Part shown: piece by piece, positions 15,941 to 24,804 of the stretch
How positions within the stretch are numbered: the first letter of the stretch is position 1
Layout of the letters: each line of letters begins with the position of its first letter
Source: Labedaea rhizosphaerae
Lineage (GTDB): Bacteria > Actinomycetota > Actinomycetes > Mycobacteriales > Pseudonocardiaceae
Assembly: GCF_004362825.1 (NCBI RefSeq)
Contig: NZ_SNXZ01000001.1
Coordinates: 1,240,001-1,304,000, forward strand
Length of the DNA stretch: 64,000 bases
Direction of reading: 5' to 3'
Notes under the pieces: model-generated
Databases searched by the model: none
Told to the model about the DNA's origin: nothing
Seen by the model: only the letters and a program-made list of their open reading frames with translations
Position numbers and translations under genes: made by a program

Positions 15941-18166
15941 GTGCCGGGTTTGATCGATGCGGGCACGCTCACCGCCACCGAGCGCGCGGTCTGCGCGGCG
16001 TACCGGGGCGGCGATCGGATCGACCTGTCCGGGCTGGCCGACGCGGCCGTGCGCGGCCAGGTCGTGGCCGGGCTGCTGACCGGCGGCTACCCGCGGTTCA
16101 CCGGCGGCCAGTCCCGCATCGACCTGGTCGGCGCGACCGTCACTGGCGAGCTCGACCTCTCCGGCGCGCGGATCGAGGTGGTCGCGAGCTTCTCCGGGTG
16201 CACCTTCGAGCGGCCGCCGAACCTGGAGATGGCCGAGCTGGTCGGCCTCTCCTTGCGCGGCTGCACGGTGCCCGGCCTGCACGCCCGCAACCTGCGCGTG
16301 CGCAGCGACCTCGTGCTCGAGTCCGGGTTCACCAGCACCGGCGTGGTCGACCTGACCGACGCGACGGTCGACGGCACGGTCCGCCTCGCCGCGTCCCGGC
16401 TGCACAGCCGCTCCGGTCGCGCGCTGCTCGCCGCCCGCATCCGCGCGTCCGGCTCCATCCAGGCCACCGAGATGAGCGCGCGCGGTGAGATCCGGCTGCG
16501 GGGTGCGCAGCTCGGCGGCAGCCTGCACCTCACCCAGGCCCGGCTGGTCAACCCGCTCGGCGACGCGCTCGACGGCACCGGCCTGACGATCACCGGCAAC
16601 CTGCACTGCGATCGGGGCGAGCGCGGCACGGCCGCGTTCGACGCGGCCGGCCGGGTGGTCCTCGCCGGTGCCCGGGTCGGCGGCGACGCGGTGTTCTCCG
16701 GCGCCCACCTGCACGGCGCGCGCGGCGGCAACGGCCAGGTGCTGGTCACCCCGCGCGGGTCCACGGTGGAACGCCTGGTGCTCGACGCCGACCGGCTGCG
16801 CGTCGACGGCGACATGCGGCTGGACAGCGGGTTCGTGGCCGAGGGCGTGGTCGGCCTGCGCAGCATCCAGGTCGGCGGCCACCTCGTGCTGTCGGGCGCC
16901 ACGCTCGGGCACCGCTCGGCGGTCCGCCCGCTCGCCGAGGCCTTCCGGGCCGGCAAGGCGGTCGACGCGGTGCCGGTCGCCCTGGTCGCCGACGGCGCCG
17001 AGGTCGCCGGTGACCTCGAGGCGCGCCCGACCCACGAGCCGCACGGCGCGTTCCGCGCGTACGGCCAGGTCCGCCTCGTCGACGCCAACATCCACGGCAG
17101 CGCAACGCTGTCCAAGGCGCGGCTGCTGGGGCCCGGTCTCGACGTCCTGTTCGCCGACCGCCTGCAAGTCGGCGGCACGCTGTTCCTGCGCGGACTCCGC
17201 GCCCGCGGCTCCATCCGGCTGCAGAACGCGAGCATCGGTTCCAGCCTCGACTGCTCCGGCGCGCGATTACTTGTGCCGCGCCTGCGCGCCGACGGCAGTG
17301 TCAAGCCCTCGCTCGACGCCCGCTCCGCCTCGATCGGCAAGGACCTCTTCTGCAGCTACGGCTTCCGCGCTGACGGCGGGGTTCGGGTGCGGATGGTCGA
17401 GGTCGGCAAGATGGCGAGTTTCCGCCGGGCCCGGCTCGGCGGGCGCAGCAGGCCGGGACAACCGATGGCCGACAAGGCGTTCAGCGGCTACGGCCTGCGT
17501 GCCCACGAGCTCGCGCTGACCTTCCCACCCAACCGCCCGCCACGCGGGATCGTCGACCTGACCCGCGCCCACGCCGTGTCCTTCATGGACTCCGCCGAGT
17601 TGTGGACCCGCCCCGAAGGCCTGCTGCTGGAGGACTTCGTCTACGAGTCGATCGAGGCCCGGCCCGACGTCGACGTCCGCACCCGGCTCGCGTGGCTGCG
17701 CACCGTCCAGCCCGACTTCGTGCCCGGGCCCTACGAGCAGCTGATCCACGTCTACGCCGAGAGCGGTCACGAGGAACTGGCCCGGCGCGTGCAGCTGGAA
17801 CGCCAGCGCCGCCGCTACGCCGAGCGCGGACCGGCCGGGCGGATCTGGGGATTCCTGCAGGAGTACACCGTCGGCTACGGCTACCGGCCGTGGCTCGCGA
17901 TCGTGTGGCTGCTGGTGTTCTGGCTGCTCGGCACGCTGTGGTTCGCCGGGCACGTGATGACCAAGCTCGACGCCGACCAGGTGCCGGTGTGGAACCCGCC
18001 GCTGCTGGCCACCGACCTGTTGCTGCCCATCGTGGACCTGGGTCAGGACAGCATGTGGCGGATGGTCGGCCCGTCGCAGTGGATCGCCGGTGTGCTGATC
18101 GCCGTCGGCTGGATCCTCGCGTCCACGGCGGCCGCGGGCGCCGCGCGAGTGCTCAAGCGGGACTGA
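15941..18166 (+). CDS. Large beta-helix-type repeat protein with C-terminal membrane hairpin
   Basis: A 741-residue protein. About 550 residues consist of short, irregular repeats of the kind IDLVGATVTGELDLSGARI and LHGSATLSKARL, alternating hydrophobic and small residues with an A/V-D/N-L-S-G-A pattern, as in pentapeptide/beta-helix folds. A helical linker follows (YEQLIHVYAESGHEELARRV), then two membrane segments near residues 645-665 and 705-725. Similar proteins are sometimes annotated as membrane-associated oxidoreductase, but no cofactor motif is visible here. GAAGGGGGA precedes the GTG start. Divergent from the AI-2E operon. Probably a membrane-anchored cytoplasmic scaffold. Confidence 0.75.
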   Translation: MPGLIDAGTLTATERAVCAAYRGGDRIDLSGLADAAVRGQVVAGLLTGGYPRFTGGQSRIDLVGATVTGELDLSGARIEVVASFSGCTFERPPNLEMAELVGLSLRGCTVPGLHARNLRVRSDLVLESGFTSTGVVDLTDATVDGTVRLAASRLHSRSGRALLAARIRASGSIQATEMSARGEIRLRGAQLGGSLHLTQARLVNPLGDALDGTGLTITGNLHCDRGERGTAAFDAAGRVVLAGARVGGDAVFSGAHLHGARGGNGQVLVTPRGSTVERLVLDADRLRVDGDMRLDSGFVAEGVVGLRSIQVGGHLVLSGATLGHRSAVRPLAEAFRAGKAVDAVPVALVADGAEVAGDLEARPTHEPHGAFRAYGQVRLVDANIHGSATLSKARLLGPGLDVLFADRLQVGGTLFLRGLRARGSIRLQNASIGSSLDCSGARLLVPRLRADGSVKPSLDARSASIGKDLFCSYGFRADGGVRVRMVEVGKMASFRRARLGGRSRPGQPMADKAFSGYGLRAHELALTFPPNRPPRGIVDLTRAHAVSFMDSAELWTRPEGLLLEDFVYESIEARPDVDVRTRLAWLRTVQPDFVPGPYEQLIHVYAESGHEELARRVQLERQRRRYAERGPAGRIWGFLQEYTVGYGYRPWLAIVWLLVFWLLGTLWFAGHVMTKLDADQVPVWNPPLLATDLLLPIVDLGQDSMWRMVGPSQWIAGVLIAVGWILASTAAAGAARVLKRD

Positions 18167-18373
18167 TCTCGAAGCACTACGGAACGTGGCCTGTGGAAAC
18201 ACTCTGTGTTCGTCACACGATCGAGGGGTGTTCCGGTGTCGCGCTCGCGCCGGCGTGCCGCGGGCTGGCAACCTCCGTCGTGCACCGCGAGTGAAGACGT
18301 TGCGTACTCGTACGAGCACCCACCGCTCGCGCTGCCGCCCCAACCAAAGCACGAGAGGTACCGGCAACCAGCC

Positions 18374-19249
18374 ATGGCACGAGTTCGCACCGAGACGGCC
18401 GCACGTGTGCGGCGCGTTGTCTCGCGCGGTCTGCTCGTCGTCGGTGGCGTGGTTGCCGGCACCGCCGCCGCGTGGCTGCTTTCCTCGGCCACCGCGTCCG
18501 CCGAGACCCAGCCACACCCCCTGTCCCACCCCGGGCTGGGCTCGGTGGAAGTGCCCTCAGTGGACGGCGCGAAGGCGTCGCTGACGCAGAACTCCTTGGC
18601 GCGCAACGCGACCAAGGCGGTCAAGGACGTCGACAAGGTCGTGCAGACGACCGTGCACGCCGTCACGGCGCCCTCGGCAGCGCCGATCGACCTGTCCACT
18701 GTGGTCGGTGACCTCGACGCGTCGCTGCACGGCGAGGACGCCCAGACCTCCGGTCTCGGCGCCCTCGGCGACCAGGCCAAGAACGCGTTCAGCCAGGTCG
18801 GCGAAGACCTGGCCGAGAAGTTCGGCTTGCGTGCCGGCGGCCAGGTCGACGTCCCGAGTGAAGACGTGCCCCCGGTCGCGGACGGTCAGCCCGGCGACTC
18901 GTCGCCGATCGTCGGACCTGTCTCGCACCCACAGCCGGTGGTCGGCCCCCGTGCCGCCGCCGACGGCTTCACCGCACCGGCCGTGCAGGACCGGCTCCGG
19001 ATGGGCGGGCTGAACCGTGGTTCGCCCGCCACGCCGGAGCCCCTGCGCGCGCCGGTTTCGCCGTTGCCTGCCCCGCTGGGCACCAGCGGTCACTCGTCCT
19101 CCTCCGCCGGTGGCCAGGACGGCCCCGCGTTCGGTGCGTTGCCGTCGAACGGTTTCCGCGCACTGCTCGCCGTGATCGGCACCTCGCGCCCGGCCGTTGC
19201 CGGCGCCCCGGTGCACACCGGCGCCCAGCCGGGCAACACGCCCGACTGA
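18374..19249 (+). CDS. Secreted Pro/Ala/Gly-rich protein
   Basis: A 291-residue protein with an Arg-rich N-terminus, a hydrophobic stretch (LLVVGGVVAGTAAAWLLSSATASA) and an apparent signal-peptidase site after about residue 42. The mature part has a helical segment of about 100 residues (SLARNATKAVKDVDKVV) and then a Pro/Gly/Ser-rich, probably disordered tail. No recognised domain. The ATG at 18374 puts the signal peptide at the proper distance; the frame is open for another 168 bases upstream but that region looks like promoter. It precedes the chaplin-like gene in the same direction with a 207-bp gap, so both may serve the cell surface. Confidence 0.7.
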   Translation: MARVRTETAARVRRVVSRGLLVVGGVVAGTAAAWLLSSATASAETQPHPLSHPGLGSVEVPSVDGAKASLTQNSLARNATKAVKDVDKVVQTTVHAVTAPSAAPIDLSTVVGDLDASLHGEDAQTSGLGALGDQAKNAFSQVGEDLAEKFGLRAGGQVDVPSEDVPPVADGQPGDSSPIVGPVSHPQPVVGPRAAADGFTAPAVQDRLRMGGLNRGSPATPEPLRAPVSPLPAPLGTSGHSSSSAGGQDGPAFGALPSNGFRALLAVIGTSRPAVAGAPVHTGAQPGNTPD

Positions 19250-19456
19250 CTTTCCCGCTCGCGCGACTCGCGTGGGTCATCGCTGCCTGATCCCAGGCCG
19301 ACCCCGCACGCGCATCAACGGCTCCCGCGGGAGAGCCGCATCCCTTCCCGCATCCCTTATCTCGGGCGGACGCTGCCTGGCGCCGTGGCGAATGAGCTCG
19401 CGCCGGACCGCCTGATCAACCCCCGCAAGGGGAATCGGAAGAAGGAGAACCCAACA

Positions 19457-22400
19457 ATGCACACCTGGGCGAAGCGTGGACTTCAGACCGCGCTGGTCAC
19501 CGGTGGTTTGCTGATGCTGGGCACCGGTATCGCGTCGGCTGAGGAGAACGTCGACCCGGACCGCCCGGCATCGCCGATCGATGCGTCGGTGTCGGTGCCG
19601 ATGCACATCGCCAACAACGTCGTTGGCACGCCGATGGGTCCGAAGACGCTTCCGGCCATCAACCGTGAAGCGACCCTCAGCACGGACGACGTCACCAACG
19701 CGCTGCCGACGCAGGCCAAGTCGGCGGCGGCCCCGGTGACCAAGGACGTCACCGCGAAGGCCGCGCCGATCATGAACAAGGCGGGCAACAACGTGCTCGG
19801 CCACGACGTGTTCCGCGGCAACCGCGTGAACGCCGACCTGGTCGTGCCCGTGGACGTGTCGGGCAACGCCATCGCGTTGGGCGGCAAGGCCCAGACCACC
19901 AACGACTCGTCGCAGGCCGCCGACACCGACCGCCCCGTGACGACCCAAGGGCGACACACCCTGCTCGGCGGCAACGTCGTCGACGCGGACTGGGCGGCCC
20001 CGGTGCAGGTCACCGGCAACGCGGTCAGCGCGCTGGGCGTGGCCAACACGCACAACTACTCGTCGCAGGAAGCGAGCTCCACCGGCGACATCCAGACCGA
20101 CGGCACCAAGGGTGTCCTGTCGGGCAACCTGGTCGCGCCGCAGTTCGCCACCCCGGTGCAGGTGACCGGCAACGCCGTCACCGGCGCGGGCAAGGCGAGC
20201 GCCGTCAACGAGTCCGACAGCTCGGCGACCTCGGGCGGCACGCTCGCCGCCAACGGCAACCACGCGCTGCTGAGCGGCAACGCCGCGGGCGGCCCGCTGG
20301 CCACCCCGGTCGAGGTCAACGGCAACCCGGTCGCCGGGCTCGGCCACGCGTCGACGCTGTCCAACACGTCGGCCAACGCCACCTCCGGCGACACGCAGAC
20401 CGGCCCGCACAAGGAAATGGCGTACATCCTGACCAACGGCGACCCCGCCGTCGGTTCGGGCAACGCCGCGCAGCCGGGCCATGCAGGTCCGGTGGCCCTC
20501 AACTGCAACGCGGCCGCGGGCGTCGGCGTCGCCGACTGCACCGGGCAGACCACCACCGACAGCACCGCTGGTGGCGCGACCGAGACCACCGGCCACAGCT
20601 CCGTGGCGTCGGGCGCCATCGCGTCCGCGCCCAGCGCCGCACCGGTCGAGGTGTTCGGCAACACGGCGGGTGCGGGCGGCACGGCGGCCACGGCCACCGA
20701 CAACGCCACCAGCACGCAGGCGGGTGGCTCGACCTACACCAACGGCGGCAGCAGCCTCGCCAGCGGCACCCTGGCCACCGCGCCGGTGTGCGCGCCGGTC
20801 GACGCGTTCGGCAACGTCGCATCCGGTGCGGGTGGCTCGCACTCGACCACCACCAACGCCCTGGACTGCGCCGCCGGTGGCGCGCACGACGGCAGCACCG
20901 GTGACGACTCCGCGGGCGGCGGCAACACGGCCACCGTGCCGGTGTCGGTGCCCACCGAGGTCTTCGGCAACGGCGCCGCGGGCGTCGGCACCGCCGACAC
21001 GCTGACCACCGAGAACAAGACGTCCACCGCCGGTGGCGAGAGCAACACCAACGACGACGCCGGAACGCTGGCGGCCAACCTGGTCACCGCGCCCGTCGCG
21101 GGCGCCGGTCAGGCGTACGGCAACGGGGCGGGCGTGCTCGGCTACACCAACGCCCATAGCGACACCACCACCGAGAGCACCGCGGGCAACGGCCGCACCC
21201 GGGCGAAGGGCACCGGCGGCAAGCTCGCCGGCAACCTCGCCCAGGTCCCCGTGACCCTGCCCGCGCAGTTGGTCGGCAACGGTGCCACCGCCGGTGGCCG
21301 CGGCCACACCGGTGGCACGAACGACGCGTCGTTCACCGCGGGCGGCCCCGCCGAGACCACGGGTGACCACGGCTTCGGCGCAGGCAACATCGTCGCCACC
21401 CCGGCCGGCACCGTCACGCAGGTCGAAGGCGCCGCCGCCGGTGCGCTCGGCAAGCACAACTCGGCCGTCGACAACGCGACCGACAGCACCGCGGGCGGCG
21501 ACCTGCTCACCACCGGCGAGCACGGCTTCGCGGCCGGCAACGTGGTGAGCCCGCAGGCCCTGCCGATCTCCGGCGTGTTCGGCGACTCGGCGGCCGGTGC
21601 CGGCCACGCGACCAGCCTGACCGACAGCACGATCGACGCGGCCTCCGGTGGCGACATCGCGACCAACGGCGACCACGGTTTCCTGTCGGGCAACCTGGCC
21701 CACGTGCCCGCGGCCGCCGTGCCGCAGGTGTTCGGCGACGCGGCGGGTGCGGTCGGCGGGGTCGCCGGTTCCGCGTCCGACAGCCAGACCAACGGTGCCG
21801 TCGGTGGCACCACGACCACCAGCGGCCGGCCCGGCAGCCTGTCCGGGCTCAACGCCAAGCTCCCGGTCGGCGCGGTCGCGCCGGTCTACGACGTGCCGGT
21901 CGAGGTGCTCGGCAAGGCCTTCACCCAAGCCACGAACGGTGGTGCGATCGTGGTCGGTGACCGTGACCCGCAGCTGTTCGTGCCGGTCGACGGCGGGCTC
22001 GGGGCCAACCAGCTGCCGCGCATCCCGCACTTCCCGTTCACCCCGATGCGTTCGTCGCTGCCCGCCCCGAGCGTCGTGCCCGGGCTGAACGCGCCGGAGG
22101 GCCTGCCCTTCGCCGGTGACCTGGCCGGTGACATGGTCCAGCTGCCGTCGGTGCCGAGCGTCGGCTCGCTGCCGACCGCCGGCCTGCCCGGTATCGGTGC
22201 GGGCCAGCTGCCCACCGCCGACGTCCCGGCCGTGTCGAGCATCGCCCCGGGCGAGCCGACCGGTGGCCTCCCCGCGTTCGGCGGCCTCTTCGGCGCCCTG
22301 CCGGGTGTCGGCCAGGCTGTTCCCGCGCTGCCGGGTGCCGAGCGTGCGGACATGCCGACCGCTCAGCTGCCCGTGATCGGGGACGCGGTTCCGGCCGTTC

Positions 22401-22927
22401 CTGGTCTGCCGGCTGTGCCTGCCGTGCCTTCGCTTCCGGCTGTTGGTGACGGCGTGCCGTCGCTGCCCGCCGTCGGCGGCGGTGTCCCGGCTCTGCCGGG
22501 CGTCGGCGACGCGGTGCCCGCGGTTCCGGCCCTGCCCGCGGTCGGCGACGGGGTTCCGGCCCTGCCTGCCGTTCCGGGTCTGGCCCAGGCGGACCTGCCC
22601 ACCGCTCAGCTGCCGGTGATCGGTCAGGGCGTCCCGGCGCTGCCGGGTGCGGACCTGCCGACCGCTCAGCTGCCGGTGGTCGGCAAGCCGGCCATGCCGC
22701 TGCCCACCCCCGTGGCCACCCCGGCGCTGCCGGTGAACGCGGTTCCCGCGATGGCCATCCTGCCCATGGCGGCGGTTCCTGCCCTGCCCGCCGCCACGCC
22801 TGCCCTGCCCGCGATGGACGCCGCCCCGGCGCTCCCCGCGGACACCGCTTCGCTCGCCGACACGGCCGCGAAGCTGCAGGCACTGTTCGGTCAGCTGCCC
22901 TCGGTCACCTCCCTGCCGATGGCCTGA
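19457..22927 (+). CDS. Giant chaplin-like repeat surface protein
   Basis: A 1156-residue secreted protein. A signal peptide covers residues 1-28 (cleavage after GTGIASA). Residues about 100-810 hold about 13 imperfect repeats of 50-60 residues with the core SGN-x2-x-AP-x3-PV-x-V-x-GNA-x2-x-G-x-A, followed by Ser/Thr/Asn-rich linkers; the core resembles the chaplin domain of Streptomyces. Two repeats carry a pair of Cys, as chaplins do. The last 330 residues are a Pro-rich stalk of LPAVG/VPALP units with TAQLPV spacers. No LPxTG motif or C-terminal membrane anchor is seen. AAGGAG precedes the ATG, and a strong terminator follows. Likely cell-surface, possibly amyloid-forming or adhesive. Confidence 0.8.
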   Translation: MHTWAKRGLQTALVTGGLLMLGTGIASAEENVDPDRPASPIDASVSVPMHIANNVVGTPMGPKTLPAINREATLSTDDVTNALPTQAKSAAAPVTKDVTAKAAPIMNKAGNNVLGHDVFRGNRVNADLVVPVDVSGNAIALGGKAQTTNDSSQAADTDRPVTTQGRHTLLGGNVVDADWAAPVQVTGNAVSALGVANTHNYSSQEASSTGDIQTDGTKGVLSGNLVAPQFATPVQVTGNAVTGAGKASAVNESDSSATSGGTLAANGNHALLSGNAAGGPLATPVEVNGNPVAGLGHASTLSNTSANATSGDTQTGPHKEMAYILTNGDPAVGSGNAAQPGHAGPVALNCNAAAGVGVADCTGQTTTDSTAGGATETTGHSSVASGAIASAPSAAPVEVFGNTAGAGGTAATATDNATSTQAGGSTYTNGGSSLASGTLATAPVCAPVDAFGNVASGAGGSHSTTTNALDCAAGGAHDGSTGDDSAGGGNTATVPVSVPTEVFGNGAAGVGTADTLTTENKTSTAGGESNTNDDAGTLAANLVTAPVAGAGQAYGNGAGVLGYTNAHSDTTTESTAGNGRTRAKGTGGKLAGNLAQVPVTLPAQLVGNGATAGGRGHTGGTNDASFTAGGPAETTGDHGFGAGNIVATPAGTVTQVEGAAAGALGKHNSAVDNATDSTAGGDLLTTGEHGFAAGNVVSPQALPISGVFGDSAAGAGHATSLTDSTIDAASGGDIATNGDHGFLSGNLAHVPAAAVPQVFGDAAGAVGGVAGSASDSQTNGAVGGTTTTSGRPGSLSGLNAKLPVGAVAPVYDVPVEVLGKAFTQATNGGAIVVGDRDPQLFVPVDGGLGANQLPRIPHFPFTPMRSSLPAPSVVPGLNAPEGLPFAGDLAGDMVQLPSVPSVGSLPTAGLPGIGAGQLPTADVPAVSSIAPGEPTGGLPAFGGLFGALPGVGQAVPALPGAERADMPTAQLPVIGDAVPAVPGLPAVPAVPSLPAVGDGVPSLPAVGGGVPALPGVGDAVPAVPALPAVGDGVPALPAVPGLAQADLPTAQLPVIGQGVPALPGADLPTAQLPVVGKPAMPLPTPVATPALPVNAVPAMAILPMAAVPALPAATPALPAMDAAPALPADTASLADTAAKLQALFGQLPSVTSLPMA
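19800..21900 (+). repeat. About 13 degenerate ~165-bp coding repeats
   Basis: These encode the chaplin-like modules of the giant surface protein. The repeats are diverged at both DNA and protein level, with the phrase GNAV or GNGA recurring every 50-60 residues, so the array looks old rather than recently expanded. Confidence 0.75.
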
Positions 22928-22943
22928 TCGTTCAGCAACAACA

Positions 22944-22985
22944 CCGAGCCCCCGGAGACCGACCATCTCCGGGGGCTCGGTTTTT
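22944..22985 (+). terminator. Strong intrinsic terminator
   Basis: Two perfectly complementary 15-base arms (22944-22958 and 22966-22980) flank a 7-base loop and are followed by five T. It begins 17 bp after the stop of the giant surface protein. Confidence 0.95.
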
Positions 22986-23000
22986 GCGTGCCTGAACGCA

Positions 23001-23108
23001 GTTTTCCACAGCCGACCAGTTGTCCACAGATCCGCTTCGCGCGTCCCACACCCCCGCTGACCTCGATAGACTGGCATCAGGGGTGCCCCCCGGGAAGGGT
23101 GGGGGCTG
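23001..23108 (+). repeat. Intergenic repeat element, copy B
   Basis: Second copy of the element at 7762-7892. It has the same order: TTTTCCACA (23002-23010), TTGTCCACAGATCCGC (from 23020), the CCCACACCCCCGCTGACCTC-CGATAGACTGGC block, then GGGGTGCCCCC and a GGGTGGGGGCT hairpin arm. Over the last 85 bases the copies differ at only a few positions. It lies between the convergent surface-protein gene and GGDEF gene, downstream of a complete terminator, so it is not needed as that gene's terminator. Confidence 0.8.
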
Positions 23109-23136
23109 TCTTCGCGCGCGCGAGCGAAACGGCTGG

Positions 23137-23910
23137 TTATGCGCGTAGCGCTGCTTCGGCGCGAGCCAGCAGTTCGTGGCCGGGTACGCCGCCATCGCTT
23201 GTGGCCCAACCGATCCGCACGGCGACGTCACCGGCGAGCGCACGCACCCGAGCCGCTGTCGCGGCCCCGGTGCTGTGGTCGTGCTCGGCGACCACCGCGA
23301 AGGTGCCGCCGCCGTAGCGGGCCACCGTGTGGTCGGCGCGCAGGTCGCGGCGCAACCGCGTGCCGAATCCCGCGAGCAGTGCGTCCGCGTGGGCGACGCC
23401 GTGCGTCGCGGTCAGATCCGCCAGCCCGCGCACGTCCGCGAGCACCACCGACACCAACCCGCCCAGCGTCCGGGCCCGCGTCACGGCCTGGGCCAGCCGG
23501 TCGCCGAGCAGCACGGCGTTGGGCAGCCCGGTCAGCGGGTCCAGCAACCCGGCCGATTCCCGCAGGTCCGCTTGCACACCACGGACTTCGACGACCGCGC
23601 CATCGGCGTTCGGGGTGATCACCATCAACAGCGAACGCCGCTCGACGTCGTCGGCGACCACCAATGGGCGCATCACCCGCACGCCCGTCCGCACGGCTTG
23701 GCGGACCACCCCGACCAACGGCAACGCGGGTGTGCCGGTCGGCTCGACCGCGTGCCAGCCCGGCGGGCGGGTGTTCTCGACCAGGTGCGCCGCCGAGACG
23801 CCGAGCAGCCGGGCGGCCTGGGCGTTCGCCCCGACCACCGCGCCGTCCCGGTCGCACACCAGCACACCGAGTTGTCCTGTCGCGGACGGCACCGTGCCGA
23901 CCTCGGTCAT
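23137..23910 (-). CDS. Degenerate GGDEF-domain protein
   Basis: A 257-residue protein. A PAS-like N-terminal part (LGVLVCDRDGAVVGANAQAARLLGVSAAHLV) is followed by a GGDEF domain with the conserved DPLTGLPNAVLLGDRL start and an internal DVRGLADLTATHGVAHADALL. The active-site loop reads RYGGGTFAVV, so the GGDEF signature has become GGGTF and both metal-binding acidic residues are lost. It therefore cannot be a normal diguanylate cyclase and may be a sensor or c-di-GMP/GTP-binding regulator. The ATG at 23910 has GGGGAG 10 nt upstream; an alternative ATG at 23982 would add an Arg-rich stretch. Confidence 0.75.
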   Translation of the reverse strand: MTEVGTVPSATGQLGVLVCDRDGAVVGANAQAARLLGVSAAHLVENTRPPGWHAVEPTGTPALPLVGVVRQAVRTGVRVMRPLVVADDVERRSLLMVITPNADGAVVEVRGVQADLRESAGLLDPLTGLPNAVLLGDRLAQAVTRARTLGGLVSVVLADVRGLADLTATHGVAHADALLAGFGTRLRRDLRADHTVARYGGGTFAVVAEHDHSTGAATAARVRALAGDVAVRIGWATSDGGVPGHELLARAEAALRA

Positions 23911-24002
23911 CGCGACCACGCTCCCCGACCTGCGATGGGCACGAGCCTGGTGTGCCCGGCGCGCAACCCGGGGCAGCGACATACCACCCGGTCAGGTGAA
24001 TC

Positions 24003-24770
24003 TCAGTCGAACTGCCACGACCGCTTGGCCAGGCCGTACCAGAACCCGTCGATCACGCTGCGCCGCGCGCCCGCGCCGGCCGCGCCGAGCGAGACGAAGA
24101 GCGGCGCGAAGTGCTCGGTGCGCGGGTGGGCCAGCCGACCCGCGGGGGCGGCGTGCTCGAAGTCGATCAACGCGTCGAAGTCGCCGTCGGCCAGCGCCCG
24201 GTTGCCCCAGTCGTCGAACTCGCTCGACCACGACGGCGGCGCGCCGTGGACGCCGACGTTCATGGCGCTGAGGTTGTGGGTGAAGAAGCCGCTGCCGATG
24301 ATCAGCACGCCCTCGTCGCGCAGCGGGGCGAGCTTTTCACCGATCTTCATCAGCTCACGCGGGTCGAGCGTCGGCATGGACATCTGCAGCACCGGCACGT
24401 CGGCGTCGGGGTACATCTCGACCAGCGGCACGTAGGCGCCGTGGTCGAGGCCGCGGTCCGGGTCGTCGTGCACGGGCATGCCGGGCGCGCGCAGCAGTTT
24501 GCGCACCTTGTCGGCCAGTTCCGGCGCGCCCGGTGCCGGGTAGGTGACCTGGTAGTAGTGCTCGGGGAATCCCCAGAAGTCGTAGGTCAGCGGCACGGTG
24601 GTGGTCGCCCCGATGGCGAGCGGGGCGGCTTCCCAGTGCGCGGACACCACGAGGATCGCGGTCGGGCGCGGCAGGTCGGCGGACCACGTCGCCAGCTGCC
24701 GGGTCCAGACCTCGTCGTCGGCGAGCGGCGGGGCGCCGTGGCTCAGGTAGAGCACCGGCTGAGCGGCCAT
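24003..24770 (-). CDS. DODA-type extradiol ring-cleavage dioxygenase
   Basis: A 255-residue class III extradiol dioxygenase of the LigB/4,5-DOPA-dioxygenase type (YgiD-like). Metal and catalytic residues expected in this family are visible: His in YLSHGAPP (residue 12 or so), SAHWEA near 45, and DHGAYVPL near 110, plus the RTEHFAPLF segment near the end. Substrates are probably catechols, with Zn or Fe as metal. The ATG at 24770 has GGAGG 6 nt upstream. A perfect palindrome (24785-24800) covers the region just before the ribosome site, and a small MarR-like gene ends 35 bp upstream, so regulation by it is likely. Confidence 0.9.
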   Translation of the reverse strand: MAAQPVLYLSHGAPPLADDEVWTRQLATWSADLPRPTAILVVSAHWEAAPLAIGATTTVPLTYDFWGFPEHYYQVTYPAPGAPELADKVRKLLRAPGMPVHDDPDRGLDHGAYVPLVEMYPDADVPVLQMSMPTLDPRELMKIGEKLAPLRDEGVLIIGSGFFTHNLSAMNVGVHGAPPSWSSEFDDWGNRALADGDFDALIDFEHAAPAGRLAHPRTEHFAPLFVSLGAAGAGARRSVIDGFWYGLAKRSWQFD

Positions 24771-24784
24771 GACCAACCTCCATC

Positions 24785-24800
24785 GGTTGAATGTTCAACC
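24785..24800. promoter_or_regulatory. Perfect palindrome upstream of dioxygenase gene
   Basis: GGTTGAA-TG-TTCAACC, a perfect 7-2-7 inverted repeat, sits 14 bp upstream of the dioxygenase ATG and 5 bp beyond the stop of the MarR-like gene. It is a probable repressor operator; its sequence differs from the palindrome between the two MarR genes, so the two sites may bind different proteins. Confidence 0.7.
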
Positions 24801-24804
24801 AATG

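Noticed and set aside
19277-23209. Very long antisense frame across the surface protein gene
   Set aside because: It is a reverse-strand shadow of the high-GC repeats; composition is Arg/Gly/His-rich and no ribosome site or domain is seen.
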